From positions 93,066 through 157,065 of the forward strand of contig CAYTVL010000009.1 in the NCBI GenBank assembly GCA_964441775.1: a stretch of 64,000 bases of DNA, written 5' to 3'. Both the position numbers and the translations under genes were made by a program. The notes beneath the pieces were generated by a model. That model had not been told where the DNA came from, searched no databases, and worked only from the letters and a program-made list of their open reading frames with translations. This DNA comes from SYOC01 sp964441775. GTDB lineage: Bacteria; Desulfobacterota; Binatia; Bin18. Below are positions 41,837-49,711 of the stretch, piece by piece; the stretch's first letter is position 1; the number at the start of each line of letters is the position of its first letter.

Positions 41837-43595
41837 GCTCTTCTCCCACGGCCTCTCCGCCGACGTTTCCTTGTTGCTCAGGTTTGTGATCCTGACGAAA
41901 CAACTCGCTGCAGCGTTCCGCTAAGGCGGCAATCGTCAATAATGGGTTTACCCCCAGCGGGGTTGGGATGATCGAGCCATCACAGACATACAACGTGTCA
42001 TAGGGCTCGCCCCATTCGTGATGAAAGACTTGCCCCTTATGATTGACGACTCCATGTGTAGTGTCGTCCGCCATGACGCACCCGCCCAATGGATGCACGG
42101 TAATGACGTCAGTGCTTGTCAACATCGTCCACTTATTCAATTGGCGCCAAATCGCGCCTTGAATATAGCGCCCTCCCGGAAGAGCCTGGGCTGCCTTTTC
42201 CAACTGCTTCTCTACGGGGTCAGCAAAATGCTGCCTGGCCACACTCGGCCAGTGAATACGCACCTGGTCGTCCTCGAGAGTCATGCGTCCTTGTCCGTTA
42301 TCATGCCCCATCGCCAGATACGTTTGGATATGCCGGGGCGCTTTGTCATAGTCGCCTTCACGCCAGCAGTCCCAGACCCGCGCTTTCTCGATGAACGACC
42401 GGAACACGCTTTCTTGTTGTTCTGGCGCAGCCTGCTTTTCCGGTTTGCGTAACGCCTCAGTGAGCGCAAACAAGGGGGGCAATAAAGGCGCCAGTGCGCC
42501 AGGGATGGACCCCTCTTGGATCATCATTCGCTCCTTCGGATTCTGACGATCATGAAAGTCAATCATGCCCGTAATACACGGGCCCACTGGTTTCTCTGGA
42601 TCTCCTAGACGATGCCCATGGCCGACCCCGTTTATCTCGTTGTCGCTGTATCCAAAGCCAAGGACATCCCCGTTGCCAGAGAAGTGATGCCCGAGTGTGT
42701 CCGAGAGCGAGAGGAACCCTTGCTCTCGGGAGCGCAAAAGAATCTCTGTGGAGCCTAAAGTTCCAGCCGCAAGGATGACAAACTTGGCTCGGAGGCTCCG
42801 AGGCTGTGTGGCGGCTTTCGCGCCGGACGCATCACACGGCTTGTAATAGACCACCCAGCCCTGCCCCTGCTGTTCGATCCACTGGACCGCAACTTCAGTG
42901 AAAATCTCGGCGCCCCGGTTATGAGCTGCCGGCAGATAATTCATCAAGACGGTATTTTTTGCCCCTTCATTGCAGCCGGTCACGCAATCACCACACCGAG
43001 TACAACCTGGCTGGTGCTCACCGGCATAATTCCGCTTTCCTTTGAATGTGATACAAAGATGGGGACGTTCGCATTTGTCTCCTAAATGTTCCGCAGACTT
43101 GCTCAATGCTTGCAATTTGAGAGGCGGATCGTGACGAAGATCATTCGGATACGGTTCGGGCTCAAGCACTCCCCAAGCTTTTACATATCCATTCTTTAAG
43201 CGTGGCAGATCCTTCTGTAACTCTCGCGGCCAACGCTTATCCATAAAAACATCGTCAGAAGCGCGCAAGGCGACGTTCGCGTTCACGAGCGACGTTCCGC
43301 CCAACCCACACCCGACGAAGACGGTGATGTCCTTGTTCAGATGAAAATCATACAAACCCGTCGAAGAACCAAACCGCCAGCCGTTTGGCAAGCTAGCCTG
43401 CGTCTCGGCCAGGACATGCCTCAACGTATTCGGGTACTCACCGGGGCGCAGTTCTTTGCCGCGCTCCAGCACGCAGACCTGGAATCCAGCTTCTGCGAGG
43501 CGGCACGCCATGATCGCGCCGCCGTATCCTGACCCAACAACGACGACTTCGTAGTAGCCTTCCATATCTTGTATGCGTGATGACAGGCGTTTCAT
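41817..43595 (-). CDS. GMC oxidoreductase, cholesterol-oxidase-like, with ferredoxin-type Cys motif
   Basis: A 592-aa flavoenzyme. The FAD fingerprint VVVGSGYGGAIMACRLAEAG is at about 18-37, FVGCGLGGTSLVNANVAL near 93-110 and the C-terminal VHPLGGCVMADD / PLGVNPLLTIAALAER region holds the GMC active-site His/Asn. Residues 198-208 read CTRCGDCVTGC, a 4Fe-4S-ferredoxin-like CxxCxxCxxxC. Similar motifs occur in bacterial GMC proteins near cholesterol oxidase, where their role is unclear. ATG overlaps the phosphoesterase stop (ATGA); it is cytoplasmic, without a signal peptide. Expected reaction: oxidation of a sterol/steroid alcohol. Confidence 0.85.
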   Translation of the reverse strand: MKRLSSRIQDMEGYYEVVVVGSGYGGAIMACRLAEAGFQVCVLERGKELRPGEYPNTLRHVLAETQASLPNGWRFGSSTGLYDFHLNKDITVFVGCGLGGTSLVNANVALRASDDVFMDKRWPRELQKDLPRLKNGYVKAWGVLEPEPYPNDLRHDPPLKLQALSKSAEHLGDKCERPHLCITFKGKRNYAGEHQPGCTRCGDCVTGCNEGAKNTVLMNYLPAAHNRGAEIFTEVAVQWIEQQGQGWVVYYKPCDASGAKAATQPRSLRAKFVILAAGTLGSTEILLRSREQGFLSLSDTLGHHFSGNGDVLGFGYSDNEINGVGHGHRLGDPEKPVGPCITGMIDFHDRQNPKERMMIQEGSIPGALAPLLPPLFALTEALRKPEKQAAPEQQESVFRSFIEKARVWDCWREGDYDKAPRHIQTYLAMGHDNGQGRMTLEDDQVRIHWPSVARQHFADPVEKQLEKAAQALPGGRYIQGAIWRQLNKWTMLTSTDVITVHPLGGCVMADDTTHGVVNHKGQVFHHEWGEPYDTLYVCDGSIIPTPLGVNPLLTIAALAERCSELFRQDHKPEQQGNVGGEAVGEEHEYTTT

Positions 43596-45043
43596 CGCTC
43601 CCTCCTTTCTTCGGACTCTGCGTTTTGTTCTTCTCCTTGTCCTCGTTTCTTCAGTAAGTTGTCACGTCTGCCACACACGGCTTTCTGCACCGCCTCTGCG
43701 AGAGCGCGCCAGTCGCCTTTGTTCTCGTCCCGAGCGATCCAGCTTTGGACCGCCTCGGAGAAACAATGCCCCTCTACAGCCTTAACTCTTACCTCATATT
43801 TCTCTGCTGCTTCGTCATACACGCGCAGCGATACCGTATTCAGATCGTTATCAACCAGAATAACCGCACCGCCATGAATTTGCTTCGCATCGACGACCCA
43901 GCCTCCGCTGTTGAAGACTTTCACAGGCCGATACCCTCCCAAGAAATTCATCATCTTCTGAAATGGTTTATGCGTATGGCCAAAGATAAGGGTCACATCA
44001 CTGGGCATGCGATTATCATTTTCTTTCACAAGCTGTTCTCTAAGCAGCCCACTGACGTAGGTGCGCAACCCGCGCTCTCCGTCGGGGCTCAGAGCTGATC
44101 TCGTATCATGCCTTTCCAATGTCAAAACGTTACGGAGCAGCGTCTTTAACAGCCCTTCAAGCAGTTTTGCCTCTACTGCATCGGTGAGCTGCTTGAACGC
44201 CTGAGCTTTCAGTGCGGCTCTACGGCCCAACAGGTCATATTTACGGGCGATATTTTCCGCCAGGCGTGAGAGAAGCCGGTCGAACTCCTCCTCGTCCTGG
44301 ATTTGCTCGTAGAGAGCTTGCAGGTCGTCCCGGTTGTTGTCCGAACGCCCTAATGCCGACCAGAAGAAATCAATCCACGCCGCATTCTCCGCCTCCAGAT
44401 CTTGTAAGGATGACGCGCGCAGCCTGCCAGGGAAAAGCAGCTCCTTGAGCGTACTGATCAGAGAGTAAATGGATTCGATAAAATGGCCGTGTGTAAAGAT
44501 GACACATTTTTCCCCCTGGCGATCGCCATAATTCGGGTAATGGACAGTACCAAAAGGATGCGTAAGTCCCTTGTGAAACAGAGATGTGATAAATTTGCGC
44601 GCTTGCGGTTTTTCTCCCGCTTCTACGATCCCTTGTATTAAATAAGTAAAAACTGGACGTTCGCGGACGCCTTCCCACACATGATGATCATGATTCCCGG
44701 GAATGAAAATGATCTTCTGGAAAAGATCTTTTGATTGAAGAGTGGGCACAAAACTCTCGAAAGACATCAGCGCCTTTTGTTCAGTCTCGATGGCAAATTC
44801 GAAAATATCTCCATTGAGGATTAAGGTTGGCCGATGCTCTTTCACCGAAAATTCTCCTATGAGCTTCTCTAAGCATCTGACGAGATGGCTGAGTACGGGA
44901 CTTGCCTCCGAGGTATCAGTGGACGTTTGAATTCTAGAAGGAGCTTCACGTTTGAGTTTCGTGATGATGCTGTTCTCCGCGCCAAAGTGCATATCGGAGA
45001 GGCATACATAGCGAAGTTGCGGCGCTTTTCTCTCCTGTTGCAT
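43592..45043 (-). CDS. Calcineurin-like metallophosphoesterase
   Basis: A 483-aa phosphoesterase with all metal motifs: SDMHFG (DxH), NGDIFEF (GDxxE-like), GNHDHH, FTHGHF and IFGHTHKPF. A helical insert (about 230-320) lies between motifs, making it longer than simple family members. The C-terminal 40 residues are charged. It leads the cassette phosphoesterase-GMC-hydrolase, all coupled by overlaps. It may act on a phosphorylated substrate or a nucleotide signal, which cannot be told. AAAGGGGGAAC is in front of the ATG. Confidence 0.85.
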   Translation of the reverse strand: MQQERKAPQLRYVCLSDMHFGAENSIITKLKREAPSRIQTSTDTSEASPVLSHLVRCLEKLIGEFSVKEHRPTLILNGDIFEFAIETEQKALMSFESFVPTLQSKDLFQKIIFIPGNHDHHVWEGVRERPVFTYLIQGIVEAGEKPQARKFITSLFHKGLTHPFGTVHYPNYGDRQGEKCVIFTHGHFIESIYSLISTLKELLFPGRLRASSLQDLEAENAAWIDFFWSALGRSDNNRDDLQALYEQIQDEEEFDRLLSRLAENIARKYDLLGRRAALKAQAFKQLTDAVEAKLLEGLLKTLLRNVLTLERHDTRSALSPDGERGLRTYVSGLLREQLVKENDNRMPSDVTLIFGHTHKPFQKMMNFLGGYRPVKVFNSGGWVVDAKQIHGGAVILVDNDLNTVSLRVYDEAAEKYEVRVKAVEGHCFSEAVQSWIARDENKGDWRALAEAVQKAVCGRRDNLLKKRGQGEEQNAESEERRER

Positions 45044-45352
45044 AGTTCCCCCTTTTCACAGTTCAATATCGAGCCCCCGTTTGACCCCCATTTTCTTTCA
45101 CTGCGTATACGACAAAAGAACTCAGAAAGAAAAGAGGCAACAACCTGTTGCTCTCTTCTCGCTCTCTCCATAGAGCGTGCATAGCAAGGGAGCGAACGCA
45201 AAGTCCTGAGAAAGTTCTGAGATTTTTCTGAGATGTTGAAGAAGACCGAACTTGACGGGGAATGGGAGGAATCTCGACCGCTTCGGCGAGAGGAACAAAA
45301 AGTGGGGAGCTCGCAGCAACTTTGAGCTAAAAGCTGACCATCGAGGTTTCTT
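45044..45352. other. 309-bp upstream region of the phosphoesterase-GMC-hydrolase cassette
   Basis: No gene seen. The region holds three CTGAGA repeats (45206-45233) and a long purine/pyrimidine-skewed leader. A possible -10 (TATGCA on minus, near 45178-45183) lies about 25 bp downstream of the repeats. It also carries the 3' side of the PBP1A gene, without a clear terminator. Confidence 0.5.
45206..45233. promoter_or_regulatory. Three CTGAGA direct repeats at 11-bp period
   Basis: CTGAGA starts at 45206, 45217 and 45228: three exact hexamers, 11 bp apart, about 165 bp upstream of the phosphoesterase ATG. They match the CTGA-type repeats before the winged-helix regulator at 36672 in sequence and period. 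On the transcribed (minus) strand they read TCTCAG. Confidence 0.6.
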
Positions 45353-47467
45353 TCAAAACCCTTCCTCTCCAGATTGAGGAGCTGCGTCGGTAGCGAGGGC
45401 GACGGTGCTGGAGGGAGCAGCACGAGCTGTTCTTTCTTCCTTGGGCTCGGCGGAAGCGGTTTCCGTGACGACGCGGGGCTCGGAGCCGCGCCGGAAACAC
45501 TCAAGAATGGAGGGGCCGCCAGGAAGGGCGCGGAGCCCGGTGCGGGGATTCACATAGACAAAAACAATATCCTTCGGTAGAGGAAAATCGCGCAGCGGCG
45601 CGTCACCCAAAACTTGCTGCATGAATTCGAGCCAGATCGGTGCGGCGACGTGGCCTCCAGTCTCTTTATCGCCGAGCGGACGCTTTTCGTCATAGCCTAC
45701 CCAGACGCCAACGAGCATCTCGGGCGTATACCCAATAAACCAGGCGTCGTGAAAGTCGTTGCTCGTCCCGGTTTTTCCCGCTACCGGTCGTCCGAGTGCA
45801 TGGACCGATTTCCCTGTGCCTCGCTCGACCACGCTCTCTAACATGCTTGTAATCAAATAGGCGTTCTCCTCAGGAATCACGGGTTTCCGCGCGATCGTGA
45901 ATTCTTGAATCGGCTGGCCAGCCGTGTCAGAGATAGTCGTGATAAACAGCGGGTCAAAGAGATCGCCGCCAGTAGCAAACACCCCATAGGCCCGCACGAG
46001 TTCTTCCAACGTCACTTCAGACGCACCTAAGGCAAGTGACAAGTTTCGCGATAAGTGGCTGTGTATGCCAAATTTCGGAATATACGAAGTTAAATATTTG
46101 ACTCCCAACTGCGCCGCTATCTTTACTGTGACAACATTGCGAGAAAACGTGAGCGCTTCACGAAGTCGCGTGGGACCAAAGTAGCGTTTCTCGTAATTTT
46201 GCGGCGTCCATACATGTCGATAACTCTGGAATGACACCGGCGAGTCCATCACGACGGACGCCGGCGTGAAGCCGTGCTCTAAGGCCGCCGAGTAAATCAG
46301 CGGCTTGAACGCCGAGCCAGGTTGCCGCTTCGCTTGGGTCACGCGATTAAATTGACTGTGTTGAAAATCTTCTCCTCCGACCAGCGCTTTGACGTGCCCC
46401 GACGCGAGATCAATCGCAATGAGCGCACCCTCGGGGCGCGGCTCGCCGTTGCGTCCACATTTCTGCCGTTCACAGAGCGCATCAATCCCATGCCGCAGGG
46501 CCTGTTCCGCCGCTTGCTGCAACGCGAGATTGAGTGGTGTATGCACGGCAAAGCCGAGCTGGTGCGTTGCATAGCCGCCATAGCGCTTTTGCAAGAGTTG
46601 GTGCACGTGCTCCACATAAAAGGGCGCGGGGGAAGAAAGCATTTCTTCCCGGTGAGTCGTAGACAACGTCACTGACGCTTGCCAGGCCTCCATCGCTTGG
46701 GCGTAAGAGATGTAGTGCTCATCCATCATGCGCTCCAAGACGTAGCGCTGCCGCATCTTCGCCTGTTCCCAATTTTTGCGGGGCGAATACCGGTTCGGCG
46801 ACGGCGGTAACCCGGCAAGCATTGCGCTCTCGGCCAACGAGAGTTCGTCGGCAGGTTTGCCAAAGTATTCACGCGCCGCTGCTTCCACGCCGTAGGCCCC
46901 GCTACCCAGATAAATTTGGTTGAGGTAGAGTCCAAAGATTTCTTTCTTGCTTAGCCGTCTCTCCAAACGGAGGGAGAGAATGATTTCTTGCAATTTCCTG
47001 CGATAACTCTTTTCCGGTGTTAACAAGAGATATTTAACCACCTGTTGCGTGATGGTGCTGCCGCCTTGGAGTTTGCGCCCGGCGTTCCAATTAGAAATGA
47101 GCGCTCGTGTCATCCCCAAAAAATCAATGCCAACGTGGTAATAGAAATTCGCGTCCTCAGCGGCAAGGAAAGCCTGTTGCACGATCGGAGGAATGCGCTC
47201 AAAGGGAAGAGGATACCGTTTCTCTAAATAAAACTCGCCAACCAAGGAACCATCGTCGGCATAGAGGCGAGTGACTGCGGGGGTCATATAGCGCGTGAGC
47301 TGCTCCACCGACGGTAAGGCGACGGTGAGGTCCTCATACAGAAACCAGACCGTACCCGCGAGAAAGAGCGCGAGTAAAATCCCACACAGCCGGAAGAGAA
47401 GGCTCATCGGCCGCCCTTCACGTCGCCAATAGCGATACGTTAATGGATGATGCGGGCGTGTAGACAT
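45353..47467 (-). CDS. mrcA: Bifunctional class A penicillin-binding protein (PBP1A-like)
   Basis: A 704-aa peptidoglycan synthase. An N-terminal membrane anchor (about 20-45) is followed by a GT51 glycosyltransferase domain with EDANFYYHVGID (about 102), STITQQ and LYLNQIYLGSGAYGVEAA, and then a transpeptidase domain with GSAFKPL (SxxK, about 384), SRN and AGKTGTSND (about 563). The C-terminal 50 residues are a flexible Ala/Glu/Ser tail. No OB-fold insert of the E. coli type is apparent. It polymerises and cross-links murein at the outer face of the inner membrane. Confidence 0.93.
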   Translation of the reverse strand: MSTRPHHPLTYRYWRREGRPMSLLFRLCGILLALFLAGTVWFLYEDLTVALPSVEQLTRYMTPAVTRLYADDGSLVGEFYLEKRYPLPFERIPPIVQQAFLAAEDANFYYHVGIDFLGMTRALISNWNAGRKLQGGSTITQQVVKYLLLTPEKSYRRKLQEIILSLRLERRLSKKEIFGLYLNQIYLGSGAYGVEAAAREYFGKPADELSLAESAMLAGLPPSPNRYSPRKNWEQAKMRQRYVLERMMDEHYISYAQAMEAWQASVTLSTTHREEMLSSPAPFYVEHVHQLLQKRYGGYATHQLGFAVHTPLNLALQQAAEQALRHGIDALCERQKCGRNGEPRPEGALIAIDLASGHVKALVGGEDFQHSQFNRVTQAKRQPGSAFKPLIYSAALEHGFTPASVVMDSPVSFQSYRHVWTPQNYEKRYFGPTRLREALTFSRNVVTVKIAAQLGVKYLTSYIPKFGIHSHLSRNLSLALGASEVTLEELVRAYGVFATGGDLFDPLFITTISDTAGQPIQEFTIARKPVIPEENAYLITSMLESVVERGTGKSVHALGRPVAGKTGTSNDFHDAWFIGYTPEMLVGVWVGYDEKRPLGDKETGGHVAAPIWLEFMQQVLGDAPLRDFPLPKDIVFVYVNPRTGLRALPGGPSILECFRRGSEPRVVTETASAEPKEERTARAAPSSTVALATDAAPQSGEEGF

Positions 47468-47578
47468 AACAACTTCATCTTACTCTGTTCTTTTGTCAGG
47501 GCCAACCCTTGCGCTAAGAGCTAAACTTTCCTTGTTTTTCACCGATCAGCACAGAAAGTCTCCGACATCAACATCAAC

Positions 47579-47995
47579 ATGACGCCCACACCTGAACCCA
47601 AACTCGTTAGGTCTTCCCTCGCACCCGCCGAACAAAAACGACGACGCGAGGTGCGTTGTTCAGTCGCCTTGCCGATTCGTCTCACTACAGGTTCCGGCGA
47701 AACCATTCCCGCGGTCGTGCTGAATATCAGCGGTTCAGGCATTTTGGTCCTCGTCGATGAACGCTCATCGCCTTTTTTGCCGCCACCCCCAGGCTCATCT
47801 TTGAACGGCGAATTTTTCTTTGAGGAAATTGAACTGCCCCACTTCACGCTCGAAGTGATCCGGAGCGCGCGACGGGGCAAGAACCAATTCGTCCTGGGGT
47901 GTCGGTTTGTGGATGTTCCTCCTGCCGCTCTGGCGGACATCCGCACTACAGTGCTCGCTTCGCTCAGCATCGAAGCCGCTCACAATTCACGATAA
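47579..47995 (+). CDS. PilZ-domain protein (c-di-GMP receptor-like)
   Basis: A 138-aa single-domain protein. EQKRRREVRCSVALPIRL contains the RxxxR arginines and VVLNISGSGILVLVD the (D/N)xSxxG motif, which together bind cyclic-di-GMP. A short acidic tail follows. It is divergent from PBP1A and ends 16 bp inside the convergent deacetylase gene. Partner or target unknown. Confidence 0.85.
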   Translation: MTPTPEPKLVRSSLAPAEQKRRREVRCSVALPIRLTTGSGETIPAVVLNISGSGILVLVDERSSPFLPPPPGSSLNGEFFFEEIELPHFTLEVIRSARRGKNQFVLGCRFVDVPPAALADIRTTVLASLSIEAAHNSR

Positions 47996-48855
47996 CTTGT
48001 CAACGTAATGGCCTGTGCAGCCAGCGTCTCTCGGACGACAAGGCTGGTCAGCGCGGCGAGTTCTTGGTCGCGTCGATACGTTGGCGTCCAGTACTGGACT
48101 TCACGACAGGGAAGGAATGCGGGATGACTGTACAGCTCCGTTACCCCACTTCGTAATTTCGGTAAGAGCGCCAGCAGATAACGTTCGTTGAGATCGCCGC
48201 TTTGATGTAGGCCGAACAACGCGTCCGGAAACACGATCCCTCGCGCGCGTAATTTTCGTTCCGCTATACGCGTCAATTGCGTGAAAAGAAACGATTCCCA
48301 ACGCTTCCGGAAGGAGTGGCGCGGATCACATGCTAAACTCGTCGTCAGCTCCTCGCGCGTGAGCCGCATCGTTTTCACTCCGTACTCTGGGGCCAGCTCC
48401 AGCAAGATAGTGAGCACGGTCGGATGGAGATGAACGTGCAAATGTCCGTCGAGGTGCGTCAGCGGCAACCCGGTCGCCAGAAACCGCTCAAGCTGCGCGC
48501 GGCATTCATCGCGCAACTGCGTCCGAGCCTGACGTGAGAAAAAATAGCGGATTCCAGCGGTCGTAGGATTGTCAGAAAAATTGCCGCTTGGCTGCGCGAC
48601 CCGCGTCAGCAAATGTGGAGGAAGAACCGCTCGCCCCTGAACAAGCGTCAAGTGTAATCCCACGCTGAGCGTGGGCGTCGCTTTAGCGAGTGCGATCGCT
48701 TCTTGCCAAGCTACACCGTTCACCATCAGACTGGCGTCGGTGAGGATGCCATGCGTATGAGCGTGAAGAATCCCGGCGTTCACTTGCGAAGAGAGACCAA
48801 AGTCATCTCCGTTAACAATCAAGCGCCGTTGAGACTGCGGAGGGGGCAGTGTCAT
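47980..48855 (-). CDS. YdjC/ChbG-family deacetylase, HpnK-like
   Basis: A 291-aa carbohydrate deacetylase-like protein with LIVNGDDFGLSSQVNAGIL (metal-binding Asp), LSVGLHLTLVQGRAVLPPHL and HLDGHLHVHLHPTVL (metal-binding His). It matches the hopanoid-biosynthesis-associated HpnK subgroup in length and motif spacing, but no other hpn gene is in the window. ATG at 48855 is preferred to an upstream start in the methyltransferase gene. Its 3' end overlaps the PilZ gene by 16 bp. Confidence 0.82.
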   Translation of the reverse strand: MTLPPPQSQRRLIVNGDDFGLSSQVNAGILHAHTHGILTDASLMVNGVAWQEAIALAKATPTLSVGLHLTLVQGRAVLPPHLLTRVAQPSGNFSDNPTTAGIRYFFSRQARTQLRDECRAQLERFLATGLPLTHLDGHLHVHLHPTVLTILLELAPEYGVKTMRLTREELTTSLACDPRHSFRKRWESFLFTQLTRIAERKLRARGIVFPDALFGLHQSGDLNERYLLALLPKLRSGVTELYSHPAFLPCREVQYWTPTYRRDQELAALTSLVVRETLAAQAITLTSYREL

Positions 48856-48868
48856 AGCTGCCCTGCAC

Positions 48869-49681
48869 TCATGCCGATTGCGTCGGTCTGCGAAATCCTT
48901 TGCGAAACCCCAGCACAAAAGAAACAATCCCAATCATCCCTAACAACAGCAACCACCACACCGTATATGGCCAATTTCTTTCCCACCCTCGCACCCAAAT
49001 ACCTGTATAGAGTTCTAGCCCAGCTACTCCGGCTAACCAACCACAGCACGATTCATATTCTTTCCGCCAGGCGAATTTCCAGCTAAACGGTCGCGTTGTG
49101 CGTACAGCGGTGCCGAAATTCGCCCAGGCCGGAAAAAAACGCGGAACCTCATTGCGTTCATATTGGCGATAATCTTTGCCAAAGCGTCTGTGCATCCGCT
49201 TTTCTTCCATCTCGGTGATGACATGGTACAGGTACGCAAACGGGACCAGAAGCAGAAGGTACGCCCACGGGTTGTTGAAAATGATGACCAGACCAGCAGC
49301 AATAAGGAAATTGCCGGCATACAAAGGGTGGCGCATCAATGTGTAGGGTCCGCGATCACGCACGCCCCACTTGCCGACAGTTGCGTTGCTCCCCCATGCC
49401 CATAACCGTAACCATTGCCCTAGTGCACAGACCAGCACGCCAAATACGTCCGTTACGGTATCAAGCAGTAAACTTCCGCCTGGAATGACCGGGCGCAACC
49501 ACACGACGCAGACCACCACGAACGGAACCGGCAGATACCGCCGGTAGCGCCGCAGCCACACGCCCAGACCGGTTTGCGGATGCACGATAACCTGGGGGGC
49601 CCCGGAAGACGATGGGGAAGATGGCGATGGAGAATCTGCTGTCATCTGGCCGCTTGTACCGAGGACTGTCACAGGATGCAA
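48869..49681 (-). CDS. Isoprenylcysteine methyltransferase-like membrane protein
   Basis: About 260-270 aa with five or so membrane segments and the ICMT/PEMT signature RGPYTLMRHPLYAGNFLIA followed by EEKRMHRRFGKDYRQY, the SAM-binding end of the family (PF04191/PF04140). Bacterial members methylate lipids or unknown small molecules. Start uncertain: TTG 49681 has AGAGG upstream; GTG 49672 and ATG 49645 are alternatives. It lies between the GT39 gene and the HpnK gene, so a lipid-modification unit is plausible. Confidence 0.78.
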   Translation of the reverse strand: MHPVTVLGTSGQMTADSPSPSSPSSSGAPQVIVHPQTGLGVWLRRYRRYLPVPFVVVCVVWLRPVIPGGSLLLDTVTDVFGVLVCALGQWLRLWAWGSNATVGKWGVRDRGPYTLMRHPLYAGNFLIAAGLVIIFNNPWAYLLLLVPFAYLYHVITEMEEKRMHRRFGKDYRQYERNEVPRFFPAWANFGTAVRTTRPFSWKFAWRKEYESCCGWLAGVAGLELYTGIWVRGWERNWPYTVWWLLLLGMIGIVSFVLGFRKGFRRPTQSA

Positions 49682-49711
49682 CCGGGGCCTCTTTCGTCCG
49701 AGGAGCGCCCC

